A DNA stretch of 64,000 nucleotides from Herbaspirillum sp. (GCF_017744395.1 NZ_JAGIBI010000001.1:496001-560000), one strand, 5' to 3'. Shown: positions 54,641 through 63,552, counted from the stretch's first letter. Translations and numbers: made by a program. The notes: generated from the letters alone by a model not told the origin.

Positions 54641-56203
54641 TTAACGCGCTGCCGGTTGCGACGCGAGCGGTTCTGCCTGGCCTGCATGCCAGCCGCCGCC
54701 GGTAGCCTTGATCAGCGCTACGCTGGCCACCAGTTGGCGGCCCAGCAAGGTGACGGCATTGCGCTGGTTGGTCAGGGCGGTTGCCTGGGCGGTCGCCACC
54801 GACAGGTAGGTCGCGGTGCCGGCCTGGTATTGGCTCAGCGCCAGCCGTTCGCTCAGTTGCGCGGCCTGGACGGCTTGTGCCTGCACTGCACTTTCCTGAT
54901 CGAGCACGCGCAGGGTGGAGAGGTTGTCTTCCACTTCCTGCAAGCCGCCCAGCACGGTCTGCTTGTATTGCGCCACGGCGGCGTCATAGGCCGCCACGGC
55001 CTGGTCGTTGCGGGCGCTGCGGGCGCCGCCATCGAAAATGGTGGCGGCCAGCGCCGCGCCCAGCGACCAGACCCGGCTGGGGGTGTCGAACAACTGGGAG
55101 AAGGCCACGCTGTTGTAGCCGCCGCTGGCCGACAGCGTCAGAGTCGGGAAGTAAGCCGCGCGCGCCACGCCGATGTTGGCGTTGGCGGCCGCCGCCAGCC
55201 GTTCAGCGTTGGCGATGTCGGGACGGCGCTCCAGCAAGTCGGACGGCAGCCCGGTCGGGATCTGCGGCAGGCTGGCTTGCAGGCGCAGGGCGTTGCCGTC
55301 CAGCGCCATGCCGCCAGTATCGGCAGTCGCGGCCGGCAGCGCCTGCAGCGTGAAGGCGGCGGGCGCACGGCCGACCAGGATGGCGATGGCGTGCTCAAGC
55401 TGGTTGCGGGTGGCGTCGAGATCGATCAACTGGGCCTGGGCCGAGCGCAATTGGGTTTCGGCCTGGGCCACGTCGGAGCGCAGCGCGGTGCCGGCTTCGT
55501 ACTGGTAGCTGGTCAGCTGGAATGAACGGGTGTAGGCCTCGACAGTGCGGCGGTACAGGTCTTTTTGCAGGTCGGCCACGCGCAGTTGCAGGTAATCCTG
55601 CGCCAGCGTGGCCTGGATCGACAGGCGCGCGGCGGCCAGGCTGGCGGCGCTGGCCTGGGCGCCGGCATCGCCGGCTTCGGCGCCGCGCCGGATACGGCCC
55701 CATATATCGGCTTCCCAGGCGGCATTGAGGCCCACGCTGTAGTTGTCGGCCAGGCGTTGCGTGCCGTTGGTATTGGTCTGCGCGCGGCTGGCGGCGCCGG
55801 CCGCGCCGATGGTGGGCCACAGGCTGGCGCGCGCGATCTGCGCAGTGGCCTGGGCCTGGCGATATTGCGCCTCGGCCTGGCGGATGTTCTGGTTGGCGGC
55901 GTTGGCCTGGTCGATCAGGTCGTTGAGGAAGGGGTCGCGATAGGCTTCCCACCAGCGCTGGTTGCTGTCGATCTGGCCGGGTGCGGCGACTTTCCACGGG
56001 CCGTCTTCCTTGTAGGCCTGCGGCAGCTCCATCGCCGGCCTGACATAGTCGGGGCCGACGGCGCAACCCGCCAGCAGCGCGGCCAGCGCCAGCGCAGTCA
56101 TTCCCCGGGTGGCGCGGAAGGGGGATCTGTAGTTGGGATGAGTGAGATGACTGGCGTTGGAGCTGGTGGCAGCGCGGCGAAACGGGACGGCCATAGGATG
56201 CAT
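54641..56203 (-). CDS. Outer-membrane efflux lipoprotein (OprM/NodT family)
   Basis: About 520 residues from ATG 56203; 56194 is an equal choice. The signal has an atypically long N-terminus before the hydrophobic run and lipobox TALALAALLAGC. The mature start CAVGPDYVRPAMELP is the hallmark of the family. Two long coiled helical repeats (RQAEAQYRQAQATAQIA and the second TLRVLDQESAVQAQAVQAAQL) form the trimeric tunnel. First gene of the efflux operon; the promoter lies in the 230-bp gap to the next gene upstream, where I see no assigned operator. Confidence 0.92.
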   Translation of the reverse strand: MHPMAVPFRRAATSSNASHLTHPNYRSPFRATRGMTALALAALLAGCAVGPDYVRPAMELPQAYKEDGPWKVAAPGQIDSNQRWWEAYRDPFLNDLIDQANAANQNIRQAEAQYRQAQATAQIARASLWPTIGAAGAASRAQTNTNGTQRLADNYSVGLNAAWEADIWGRIRRGAEAGDAGAQASAASLAAARLSIQATLAQDYLQLRVADLQKDLYRRTVEAYTRSFQLTSYQYEAGTALRSDVAQAETQLRSAQAQLIDLDATRNQLEHAIAILVGRAPAAFTLQALPAATADTGGMALDGNALRLQASLPQIPTGLPSDLLERRPDIANAERLAAAANANIGVARAAYFPTLTLSASGGYNSVAFSQLFDTPSRVWSLGAALAATIFDGGARSARNDQAVAAYDAAVAQYKQTVLGGLQEVEDNLSTLRVLDQESAVQAQAVQAAQLSERLALSQYQAGTATYLSVATAQATALTNQRNAVTLLGRQLVASVALIKATGGGWHAGQAEPLASQPAAR

Positions 56204-56434
56204 GATGATGTTCGGGTGACGGACCGGCCGCCGCTGCACGCCCCCGCATGCTGGCGCCGGCCATGGCTTAGAACCCGTTTCATTGTGAAACAGGCCCTGA
56301 CTCCCGTTAATCTAATACCCTGTGCTCAACGTCAGGCTGACGTCAATATGACAATTTTGTCAGTTCCGCCATGGATGGAGGCTTTTCAGGTATTCATCCA
56401 CCTGCCCCGGCGTTCGCCCGGACAGGCAGATGAT

Positions 56435-58552
56435 TCAATACTTGAACGTCGCCGTCAGCAGGAAAGTCCGCGGGGCGCCGAAGGTGATCAGTGTCGCCGC
56501 CGGCGTCGTGCCCTGGATGTATTGCCTGTCGAACAGGTTCTTGATGCTGAATTTCATGCCCCAGGAATCTGCCTCGTAACCGCTATTGACATCGAACACG
56601 GTACGTCCCGCAATGGCGACAAAATTGGGGCTGCGTTGCGATGTGCTGGCGCTTTGGTAATGCATGCCGGCACCCATGTTCCAGCCCAGTTTGTTGGGGT
56701 TGAAATAATATTGGGTGAATAAGCCGGCCGCATTTTTAGGAACCAGATTGATCCGTTGGCCGATGCTGCTGGCCGTTACGCTTTCAGTCGTTTTCGCGAA
56801 CGGAATGTAGCTATACGATGCGGAAACATTCCACTGCCTGGTCAACGAGGCGCTTGCTTCCGCTTCAAAGCCCCTGGTGACCTGTTCGCCTATCTGGATA
56901 TAGTAATTTGTGTTTGCAACGGCTTCATCCACGTTCCGGCGCGTCAGGTCATAGACTGCCACATAGCCCTGCAGGCGCTGGTTGAACCCCTGGAACTTCA
57001 AACCGGCTTCGGTTTGCTTGCCTGTTTCAGGTTTCAGCAATACGCCATCGGTACCCAGGTCGGTGTTCGGCATGAACGATGTCGAATAGCTGACATAGGG
57101 CGCGAAGGATTCGTTGATCCGGTACATCAGCGAGGCACTGCCGGTAAATGCGTGCTCGGAGCTGTTTACCCTGGCGTCGCTTCCGACCAGGGGATCGACT
57201 TTCACCTGAGCCCAGTCATGCCGGCCCGATAAGCCGATAATCCACCGGTTATCGACCTTGATCGTATTGCGCAGATACAGGCCGGCGTATTGGGTGTAGG
57301 TCACGTCACGAGACGGCGCTCCCACCTTGGTCGTGATGAGGTTTCCGTAGTTCAGGGTATTCGCGTTGAGCGCGTTGACGTTGTCGGTGCGCTTATAGTA
57401 ATCGCTGCGTTCCCGCATCATGTCGAGGCCCGTGACCACTTCGTACTTGGCTCGGCCAAAATCGAAATTGCGTTGGAAGTAGTTATCCATCGCAATGTTG
57501 AGATCCTTCTTGTCCTGGTAGTTGAGCTGGCGTGCAACATTGGGGAACGCAGCCGATGAGGCGGCAAACACCGAATTGGTCCAGCTGCGGCCCTTGGTGA
57601 CGGCAAAGTTGTTCTTGAATGTCCAGCCGTTGCCGAAATAGTGGGTGTAGTTGCTGCCGACACGGTAGGAATCCACGATGTAGGGATGGTCCGGTTCGCC
57701 GATGAAGATGCTGCGGCTGTATTTCCCGGTCCAGTTCAGCGGGACGCCCTGGTTGCGGATGTATTCGCGATGCTGGTAGCTGGCAATGACAGAGAGCTCA
57801 TCCTTCGAACCCAAATCGAAGTTGTACGACCCTGCTACGTATTGCCCCTTGAAGTAGACGTAATCGGTCGGATCCTCCTGGTCGTAGACATGGGCCACCA
57901 GGCGGTATGCGCCCTTGCTGCTGTCGTTGGGGGCCACGTTGATGTCAACGGTGGCATCCTTCTGGTTATAGCTGCCATAGCTCACGCCAGCGCGGTAGGA
58001 GGTTTCCCCCTCGGGGCGCTTGGTGGTCAGGTTGACCAGGCCGCCGGGCAGCGCCAATCCATAACCGACCGACGTCGGCCCCTTGACGACTTCGATGGAG
58101 CCCACGCCGTAGATGTCTTCCGATCGCAGGACGTTGGTGGATGTCTGGGCACGCAAGCCGTCGATATAGGTCTGGGCGGAGGAGATCTGGCCCCGGATCA
58201 TGAAGTCATCCCAACCGCGTTTTCCATACATGCCGGAGGTGACGCCCGCCACACCGTCCAGGGCTTCGGCTACCGTCCTGGCCTGCTTTTGCTCGATTTG
58301 CTGCCCGGTAATGACGGTGATCGATTGAGCGGTTTCGAACAAGGGATCATTGGAACGCAGTACGCTGGGCGCAGTGTGCGCCGTGTAGCTTTGCTCGTTG
58401 TCCTGCTCCCTGTCGCCCACCACCTGGATCGGTTTCAGGCCGCTCTCCGCAGTATCGGTGGTTTGCGCCCAACCCGAAAGGGGGAGGGTGGCAGACATCA
58501 GGGAGAGGCCAAGCAACATTTTATTTTTGCGGCGGAAGAGTTCGCTTGTCAT
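56435..58552 (-). CDS. TonB-dependent siderophore receptor (second)
   Basis: 705 residues. Signal peptide about 1-29 (GWA|QTTD). Plug motifs: SITVITGQQIEQKQARTVAE, DDFMIRGQISSAQTYIDGLR, IEVVKGPTSVGYGLALPGGLVN; the C-terminus ends with the barrel strand FLLTATFKY. The TonB box may be the LKPIQVVGD region. It lies 36 bp after the ThuA-like gene and is probably cotranscribed with it. Its long loop sequence is different from the receptor at 40305. The siderophore is unknown; Fur-box-like sequence at 59622 lies upstream of the whole unit. Confidence 0.92.
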   Translation of the reverse strand: MTSELFRRKNKMLLGLSLMSATLPLSGWAQTTDTAESGLKPIQVVGDREQDNEQSYTAHTAPSVLRSNDPLFETAQSITVITGQQIEQKQARTVAEALDGVAGVTSGMYGKRGWDDFMIRGQISSAQTYIDGLRAQTSTNVLRSEDIYGVGSIEVVKGPTSVGYGLALPGGLVNLTTKRPEGETSYRAGVSYGSYNQKDATVDINVAPNDSSKGAYRLVAHVYDQEDPTDYVYFKGQYVAGSYNFDLGSKDELSVIASYQHREYIRNQGVPLNWTGKYSRSIFIGEPDHPYIVDSYRVGSNYTHYFGNGWTFKNNFAVTKGRSWTNSVFAASSAAFPNVARQLNYQDKKDLNIAMDNYFQRNFDFGRAKYEVVTGLDMMRERSDYYKRTDNVNALNANTLNYGNLITTKVGAPSRDVTYTQYAGLYLRNTIKVDNRWIIGLSGRHDWAQVKVDPLVGSDARVNSSEHAFTGSASLMYRINESFAPYVSYSTSFMPNTDLGTDGVLLKPETGKQTEAGLKFQGFNQRLQGYVAVYDLTRRNVDEAVANTNYYIQIGEQVTRGFEAEASASLTRQWNVSASYSYIPFAKTTESVTASSIGQRINLVPKNAAGLFTQYYFNPNKLGWNMGAGMHYQSASTSQRSPNFVAIAGRTVFDVNSGYEADSWGMKFSIKNLFDRQYIQGTTPAATLITFGAPRTFLLTATFKY

Positions 58553-58588
58553 GATGGAATTCAGGCGTAGTCAGGAAGTGTGGTGGAT

Positions 58589-59305
58589 TTAGCGCGCGTC
58601 CACGGCCCAATCGACGGCAGCGTCGAACAGCTTGAGGCCGGAAGCAGACAGGTTGGGGAAGGTTTCGTTATCGAGGAAGAACATGACCCGGCGCGCGGGC
58701 GCCAGCGATTCGTAGTCCATCGTGGCGCCTTTCTCGTAACCGAAGATGACGGCCTTGTCCGGATGTCCATACAGCGTGGCGATGATTGAAGCGCCCAACC
58801 CAGGCTTGCCCCAGTTCATCGGCGCGGGCTTTTCATAGACATTGATCACGCCCGCCGGCAGCCCCGCGGCCATCGGATGCGGCGCATTGACGAGCCAGAC
58901 ATAACGCTCCTTTTCGGTCTTGCCGAAATCGGTATCAGCGTGTTTGCCGCTCATGCCGAGGTCATCGAGCAAGTCGCTCTCCCAGGTGAGCATGGGCACC
59001 GTGACATTGCGATAGGCGCCCAGCAGGTCGCGCGAACGCACGGTCGACGAGAGAATCACCAGGTCGCTATCCTGCGCCGCTTCTACCGGGGCGTATTGGC
59101 TGTGCAGCGTGACGATGTAACCGCGTGAGGCAAGGTGCTGCTGGATCTTCTGGTCGATCGGAAGGCTTTTTCCTTCCATGCGCACCACCAGCAATATTTT
59201 CTTGGCGGCTGCAGGGGGCGCGGCGTGGCTCGCGGCGGGCAGCACGCCGGCCATCAGGCCGGTGGCCGACAACAGCAGGGCGTTAAGGAATCCGAATAGT
59301 TTCAT
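58589..59305 (-). CDS. Secreted ThuA-like protein of unknown function, linked to TonB receptor
   Basis: 238 residues. Signal peptide about 1-28 (SHA|AP), so periplasmic or exported. The mature part starts with a Rossmann-like beta strand (KKILLVVRMEG), then SRGYIVTLHSQYAPVEAAQDSDLVILSS, a NAPHPMAAGLP stretch and a C-terminal DNETFPNLSASGLKLFDAAVDW. This order (flavodoxin-like fold, conserved HPMAAGLP-like and DAAVDW ends) resembles ThuA/glutamine-amidotransferase-like proteins. No enzyme role is known to me for a secreted one beside a TonB receptor. GGAGA sets ATG 59305. Confidence 0.75.
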   Translation of the reverse strand: MKLFGFLNALLLSATGLMAGVLPAASHAAPPAAAKKILLVVRMEGKSLPIDQKIQQHLASRGYIVTLHSQYAPVEAAQDSDLVILSSTVRSRDLLGAYRNVTVPMLTWESDLLDDLGMSGKHADTDFGKTEKERYVWLVNAPHPMAAGLPAGVINVYEKPAPMNWGKPGLGASIIATLYGHPDKAVIFGYEKGATMDYESLAPARRVMFFLDNETFPNLSASGLKLFDAAVDWAVDAR

Positions 59306-59307
59306 GC

Positions 59308-59559
59308 TTATGTTCTCCGATGAAAGCGGTGAAGGTAGGAATGGGGAAGCGGCAAGGCGTCGGCTGGCTTGCCGGAAAATGGGCGCAAGGAGGTGGCATG
59401 CGCCAGTTCGGCGGCGTCCTCGCGCAAACCCGGCTTGCGCCATGGCCAGCCGTGACGGCTGAAGTAAACCTGCTCCAAGGAGCCGCCCAGGGGCGGATTG
59501 CTGAAATAAGCCACGATACTGTGAGATTTGGGACTGAACGGGAGGAGCGAACGGGGCAT
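59308..59559 (-). CDS. Possible 83-residue protein, upstream of the ThuA-like gene
   Basis: The frame starts at ATG 59559 and stops with TAA 59308-59310, two bases before the next start. Its codon use looks natural for this genome, e.g. many third-position G/C in the middle (GWPWRKPGLREDAAELAHA). It lacks a good ribosome-binding site and any signal or membrane segment, and I recognise no family. It sits between the Fur-box-like site and the ThuA-like gene, so it would be in the same transcript. It may be a real small gene, a remnant or a leader; evidence is weak. Confidence 0.35.
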   Translation of the reverse strand: MPRSLLPFSPKSHSIVAYFSNPPLGGSLEQVYFSRHGWPWRKPGLREDAAELAHATSLRPFSGKPADALPLPHSYLHRFHRRT

Positions 59560-59621
59560 CGAATGAATGCGGATCAACCGGGTATCGTGGCGGAGGAAGC
59601 TGGATTTGGACGCGTAATTAT

Positions 59622-59640
59622 AATAGTAATAATTCTTATT
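59622..59640. promoter_or_regulatory. Fur-box-like site for the ThuA-like/TonB receptor unit
   Basis: AATAGTAATAATTCTTATT matches the 19-bp Fur consensus GATAATGATAATCATTATC at 13 positions by hand alignment. It lies in an AT-rich stretch about 63 bp before ATG 59559 and 320 bp before the ThuA-like start. It is also 160 bp before the divergent CoA transferase gene, so it could serve both. Confidence 0.55.
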
Positions 59641-59800
59641 CACAAAAATTAACTTTCGTTTGCATTGCCATCTTTGGACCGCTGGCATGCCGTATGCCCC
59701 AGCCGGCAAGCTGCAGGGAAACGATTTATATTCATTGTTGGCAATGTGCGTTATCGATAGCGCATTCCCGCATCAACCTCACCATGAGAAGGAGTCCTCT

Positions 59801-61207
59801 ATGCCCTCACCATCTTCCGTCATGGCAAACTCGCCGGTGGCCGCAGCCATGCTGGATGAAATATGGAGCGCGCTGGATGGCCCGCAGGCCGCGTTGTCCC
59901 GTGTACAGATGGTCGGCGACGGCGCCTTGCCTTCCGTATTTGCTGTCAGCGACCTGGCGCAGGCTTCGGTGGCGGCAGCGGGGCTGGCGGTGGCCGAACT
60001 GGCCGCATCAGGTGGCGCCTTGCCGGCGCTGGCATGCGACCGCCGATTGGCGTCGATGTGGTTTTCCAGCTCGTTGCGGGGCCAGGGCTGGGCGCCGCCG
60101 CCGCTGTGGGATTCGGTGGCGGGCGACTACCGCAGCGCCGACGGCTGGATCAGGCTGCATACCAATGCGCCGCACCACCGGGCCGCGGCGCTGCAGGTGC
60201 TGGGGCTGGATGTGCAACAGGCATCGCGCGAACAGGTGGCCGAGGCCGTGGCGCGCTGGAATGCGGGGGAGCTGGAGACCGCCATCGTCGGCAACAAGGG
60301 ATGCGCGGCCGAGATGCGCAGCCAGTCCCAATGGGCCGGGCATCCGCAGGGGCAGGCGGTGGCCGCCGAGCCGCTGGTGGCGCATCGGGCGTTCGATGCC
60401 GGCTGGCGGCGTACCGTGCCGGCCGATCCGGCGCGGCCGCTGGCTGGCGTTCGCGTGCTGGACCTGACCCGGGTGCTGGCGGGACCGACCGCCACGCGCT
60501 TCCTTGCGGCATTCGGCGCCGAGGTGCTGCGCATCGATCCCGCTTCCTGGAATGAACCGGGCGTGGTGCCGGAGATGACATTGGGCAAGCGTTGCGCCCA
60601 TCTCGACTTGCGCCAGCCGGAAGGGCGCAGCGCGCTGGAGCAACTGCTGGCGCAAGCCGATGTGCTGGTGCATGGTTACCGTTCGCAGGCGCTGGAAGAT
60701 TTGGGGCTGGGCGCGGCGCGCCGGCGCCAGCTCAATCCGGCGCTGGTGGATGTGGCGCTGGACGCCTATGGCTGGAGCGGCCCCTGGGCCGGCCGGCGCG
60801 GTTTCGACAGCCTGGTGCAGATGAGTTCGGGAATCGCCGATGCCGGCATGCGCCTGCTGGGCCGCGACAAGCCGACGCCGTTGCCGGTGCAGGCGCTGGA
60901 CCATGCCACCGGCTACCTGATGGCGGCGTCGGCGTTGCGCGGCCTGGCGCGCCGGCAGCAGGCCGGGCAGGGCTGCGAGTACCGCTTGTCGTTGGCGCGC
61001 ACGGGGCAGTTGCTGGCAGCGCATCTCCCGCAAGGCGCGGAACCGGCGTTCGCGGCCGAGCAGGCCGGCGACGTCGATGCCGCCGAGGAAAACACCGTGT
61101 GGGGACCGGCGCGCCGCTTGCGTGCGCCGCTGTCGATCACCGGCATCCCGATGAGCTGGGACCTGCCGGCATCGCCGCTGCGTTCGGCGCCGGCGCAGTG
61201 GCGCTGA
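59801..61207 (+). CDS. Family III CoA-transferase (CaiB/BaiF-type)
   Basis: 468 residues. The recognisable CoA-transferase III core begins near residue 215 (PLAGVRVLDLTRVLAGPTATRFLAAFGAEVLRID), with GYRSQALEDLGLG and the probable catalytic Asp336 in AGRRGFDSLVQMSSG. The first 200 residues are a separate, less conserved half. Typical members are about 400 residues, so this one is long. Family enzymes move CoA between carboxylic acids such as oxalate, carnitine or phenylacrylates. GAAGGAGTCCTCT sets ATG 59801; the longer frame from 59660 crosses an AT-rich promoter region. Confidence 0.85.
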   Translation: MPSPSSVMANSPVAAAMLDEIWSALDGPQAALSRVQMVGDGALPSVFAVSDLAQASVAAAGLAVAELAASGGALPALACDRRLASMWFSSSLRGQGWAPPPLWDSVAGDYRSADGWIRLHTNAPHHRAAALQVLGLDVQQASREQVAEAVARWNAGELETAIVGNKGCAAEMRSQSQWAGHPQGQAVAAEPLVAHRAFDAGWRRTVPADPARPLAGVRVLDLTRVLAGPTATRFLAAFGAEVLRIDPASWNEPGVVPEMTLGKRCAHLDLRQPEGRSALEQLLAQADVLVHGYRSQALEDLGLGAARRRQLNPALVDVALDAYGWSGPWAGRRGFDSLVQMSSGIADAGMRLLGRDKPTPLPVQALDHATGYLMAASALRGLARRQQAGQGCEYRLSLARTGQLLAAHLPQGAEPAFAAEQAGDVDAAEENTVWGPARRLRAPLSITGIPMSWDLPASPLRSAPAQWR

Positions 61208-61302
61208 CAACGCCTGCCCGGATGGGCCTAAGTCAACCGGAGCGTCGCTTGCCGCATTAGCTGTTCATCCCCGATTTTTCATCAAACAAGAAAGAGAGCT
61301 CC

Positions 61303-61989
61303 ATGAAACCGGTCAAGAACCTGCTGGGCGAGTACAAGGGCGTGTTGGTGTTCATGGCCCTGATGGTGGTGTTCCGCAGCGCCATCGCCGACTACAACAT
61401 GGTGCCCAGCGGTTCGATGCTGCCGACGGTGCTGATAGGCGACCGCATCCTGGTCGACAAGATGGCCTACGACCTGCGCGTGCCGCTGACCCATATCCGC
61501 ATTGCCCGGCTGAATGAACCCAAGCGGGGCGATATCGTCACCGTCGATTCGAAGCAGGCCGGCGAATTGCTGTTGAAGCGCGTGATCGGCCTGCCGGGTG
61601 ACGTGGTGGAGCTGCGCGAAAACGTCCTGTACATCAATGGCCAGGCCGCCAGCTACAGCCGCGCCGCGATGCAGGCGCTGCCGGGGGATGGCGGCGATCC
61701 TGCCGCTTACCGCGATGAGCGCCTGGGCGGCATGTCCCACCTGGTGCGCCTGTCGGAATCGCATCCCAGCCTGCACAGCAGCTACGGCCCGGTGGTGGTG
61801 CCGGCCGACCATTACCTGATGCTGGGCGACAACCGGGACAACAGCGCCGACTCGCGCTTCTACGGTTTCTTCGGTCGCGACGAACTGATGGGGCGCACGC
61901 GCCGCATCGCTTTTTCACTGGATGCCGAACGCGGCTACCTGCCGCGTTTCGATCGCACGGGAAGGCTGCTGGATGGAGCGATTGAATAA
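61303..61989 (+). CDS. lepB: Signal peptidase I
   Basis: 228 residues. Catalytic Ser38 is in MVPSGSMLPTVLIGD, and general base Lys92 in LLKRVIGLPGDVVELREN; the later GDNRDNSADSRFYGF box is complete. There is one N-terminal helix (residues 12-26) instead of the two of E. coli LepB. AAAGAGAGCTCC precedes ATG 61303. It stands alone, 95 bp after the CoA-transferase gene and not beside lepA or rnc, so it may be a second, alternative signal peptidase. Confidence 0.92.
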   Translation: MKPVKNLLGEYKGVLVFMALMVVFRSAIADYNMVPSGSMLPTVLIGDRILVDKMAYDLRVPLTHIRIARLNEPKRGDIVTVDSKQAGELLLKRVIGLPGDVVELRENVLYINGQAASYSRAAMQALPGDGGDPAAYRDERLGGMSHLVRLSESHPSLHSSYGPVVVPADHYLMLGDNRDNSADSRFYGFFGRDELMGRTRRIAFSLDAERGYLPRFDRTGRLLDGAIE

Positions 61990-62058
61990 TTTATTTAATA
62001 AATTACTTTAAATAAAAATCTTATCTTATTGATTTTATTTGATTTAATTTTTAAAGAC

Positions 62059-62087
62059 TGGGTCCGCCCGATTCGGCGGATGACCCA
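62059..62087. other. Hairpin after lepB, next to AT-rich tract
   Basis: TGGGTCCGCC pairs with GGCGGATGACCCA with a small bulge. It follows a 70-bp AT-rich run (61987-62055, mostly T and A). There is no T run after the hairpin, so it is not a standard terminator; it may be a palindromic intergenic element. Confidence 0.35.
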
Positions 62088-62160
62088 GGCAAGCTTTCTC
62101 CCCGCGTATTGCCGCAGCGCCAGCCTTTTGCTGGCGAAAGCGCTCAAGTTGTCGCCAGGC

Positions 62161-62820
62161 ATGCCGTTATACAACACGGATTACCTGTCATTGTCACTGG
62201 AGCGCATCATTTCTCTCACCTTCATTTCCGATCCGGCCACCGGCCGCCGCAGGAACGCGGTCAGCCACGACGCCATCCTTGACGCCACCTATGTGATGCT
62301 CGAGGAGATTGGCTTCGACAAGCTGTCGCTGGAAGGGGTGGCCGCGCGCGCAGGCGTGGGCAAGGCGACCATTTACCGCTGGTGGTCCAGCAAGAGCGCG
62401 CTGGCGATGGAAGCGCTGCTGCGCGCGGTCGATCCGTTGCCGCCGATCGGCGACAGCGGTTCGGCCCGCCGCGATATCGAAGACCATATCACCCGCCTGG
62501 CGCAGCTGTTGCGCGGCAAGAGCGGGCGCGTGGTGCGGGAGATGATCGCGCTGGCGCAGTTCGATGATGAAACCAAGCGCATCTTCAACGACAGTTATCT
62601 GGAACCGCGCCGTTCGGCGCTGGTGGAGGCACTGCGCCGCGGCGCCCAACGCGGCGAGTTCAGGGACGGATTGGACCTGAACCTGGTATTCGATCTGCTG
62701 TACGCCCCCTTGTTGCAGCGGCTTCTTACCGGTAGCGCCGGCATCGAAGAACACCAGATCAATGCGCAATTGGACCTGGTGCTCAGTAGTATCTCCCTTG
62801 AACATCCCCTCACGCAGTAA
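62161..62820 (+). CDS. TetR/AcrR-family transcriptional regulator
   Basis: About 219 residues. HTH domain: RRRNAVSHDAILDATYVMLEEIGFDKLSLEGVAARAGVGKATIYRWWSSKSAL, near residues 26-70, cut here only to name its elements GVAARAGVGKATIYRWW. The C-terminal helical domain holds the ligand pocket (RGKSGRVVREMIALAQFD, NLVFDLLYAPLLQRLL). The start is uncertain: ATG 62161 is in frame but its ribosome-binding site is weak, and the first 20 residues lack family similarity. Neighbouring genes give no clear target. Confidence 0.85.
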   Translation: MPLYNTDYLSLSLERIISLTFISDPATGRRRNAVSHDAILDATYVMLEEIGFDKLSLEGVAARAGVGKATIYRWWSSKSALAMEALLRAVDPLPPIGDSGSARRDIEDHITRLAQLLRGKSGRVVREMIALAQFDDETKRIFNDSYLEPRRSALVEALRRGAQRGEFRDGLDLNLVFDLLYAPLLQRLLTGSAGIEEHQINAQLDLVLSSISLEHPLTQ

Positions 62821-63219
62821 TCACAGGACCGAATAAATTTCGAGCTAACAATCGTAAATTTTGTTGAGCGCAAGATAATTTGCACCTAGAATCCGAGACG
62901 AAACGTATCGTATTGGCTCTGGGCAAGTGTTCTATTGTGTGAGCAAACACCGGTTTGCTCTTGAGACGGCCTGACTTGGCGCTTGAATAGCTGTCTCCGG
63001 CGGCCCGGAATGGGGAATGTCGTTCCATCTCCCGGCTTCGCTGAAATGCGAGCCTGTCTTTGCCTTGCCTGCCTGTCCGATACCTTCATCCAGATTGGAA
63101 TACAACACCGGTTTCCCGCAGGGGCGCCGGGGGACGATTGCTATGCGGCAAAGGGCGCCTTGCAGGCGGCCGCGCGGTGATCCAGGGGCGAAAAACACAT
63201 GCAAGTGCAAGGGGAAAAA
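62821..63219. other. Intergenic region, about 400 bp, with an inverted repeat
   Basis: A perfect 8-bp stem GAGCAAAC-ACCG-GTTTGCTC lies at 62941-62960, without a T run; it could be an operator for the TetR regulator or a transcript end. No convincing coding frame is visible on either strand. Confidence 0.4.
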
Positions 63220-63552
63220 ATGCACGGCGACGCAATGGGCGGGTACGGGGGCGTACCAGGCATGCTTTCACGCGAACCGGAGCGGCAACGCAGGGCGAGG
63301 CGCTGGTGCATCCTGGGAGTGATCCTGATTCCGCTTGTACAGGCCTTCTTGTGGGTGCAGTACGCATCGGCGCGCCAATCCGGCGAACTGCTGTATGCCG
63401 AGCGCTATTGCGGATGCCGGGAGACGGTATCGCGCTGGGTCAGCGACTACATCTGGACCCAGATGATCTGGTTGCCGTGCAATACCTTGTTCCTGCTGAT
63501 CTGGGCGGCATTGGCGCTCAAGTTGTGGAACAGCAGGCGGACTCGCCGCTGA
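63220..63552 (+). CDS. Small two-span membrane protein of unknown function
   Basis: 110 residues from ATG 63220; ATG 63199 is also possible. AAGGGG lies 5 bp upstream of 63220. Two hydrophobic helices: about 30-50 (WCILGVILIPLVQAFLWVQYA) and about 82-102 (MIWLPCNTLFLLIWAALALKL). A Cys-rich loop between them (ERYCGCRETVSRW) suggests a disulfide in the periplasm or a metal site. Both ends are Arg-rich, giving a cytosolic N and C terminus. I recognise no family. It lies 254 bp before the chemotaxis receptor gene. Confidence 0.6.
   Translation: MHGDAMGGYGGVPGMLSREPERQRRARRWCILGVILIPLVQAFLWVQYASARQSGELLYAERYCGCRETVSRWVSDYIWTQMIWLPCNTLFLLIWAALALKLWNSRRTRR

Noticed and set aside
59660-59800. CoA-transferase start extended to 59660
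   Set aside because: The extension crosses an AT-rich promoter-like region; GAAGGAG before 59801 is a better start.
61987-62055. AT-rich tract considered as the end of a mobile element
   Set aside because: No transposase, terminal inverted repeats or target duplication visible; AT-rich spacers are common between genes.
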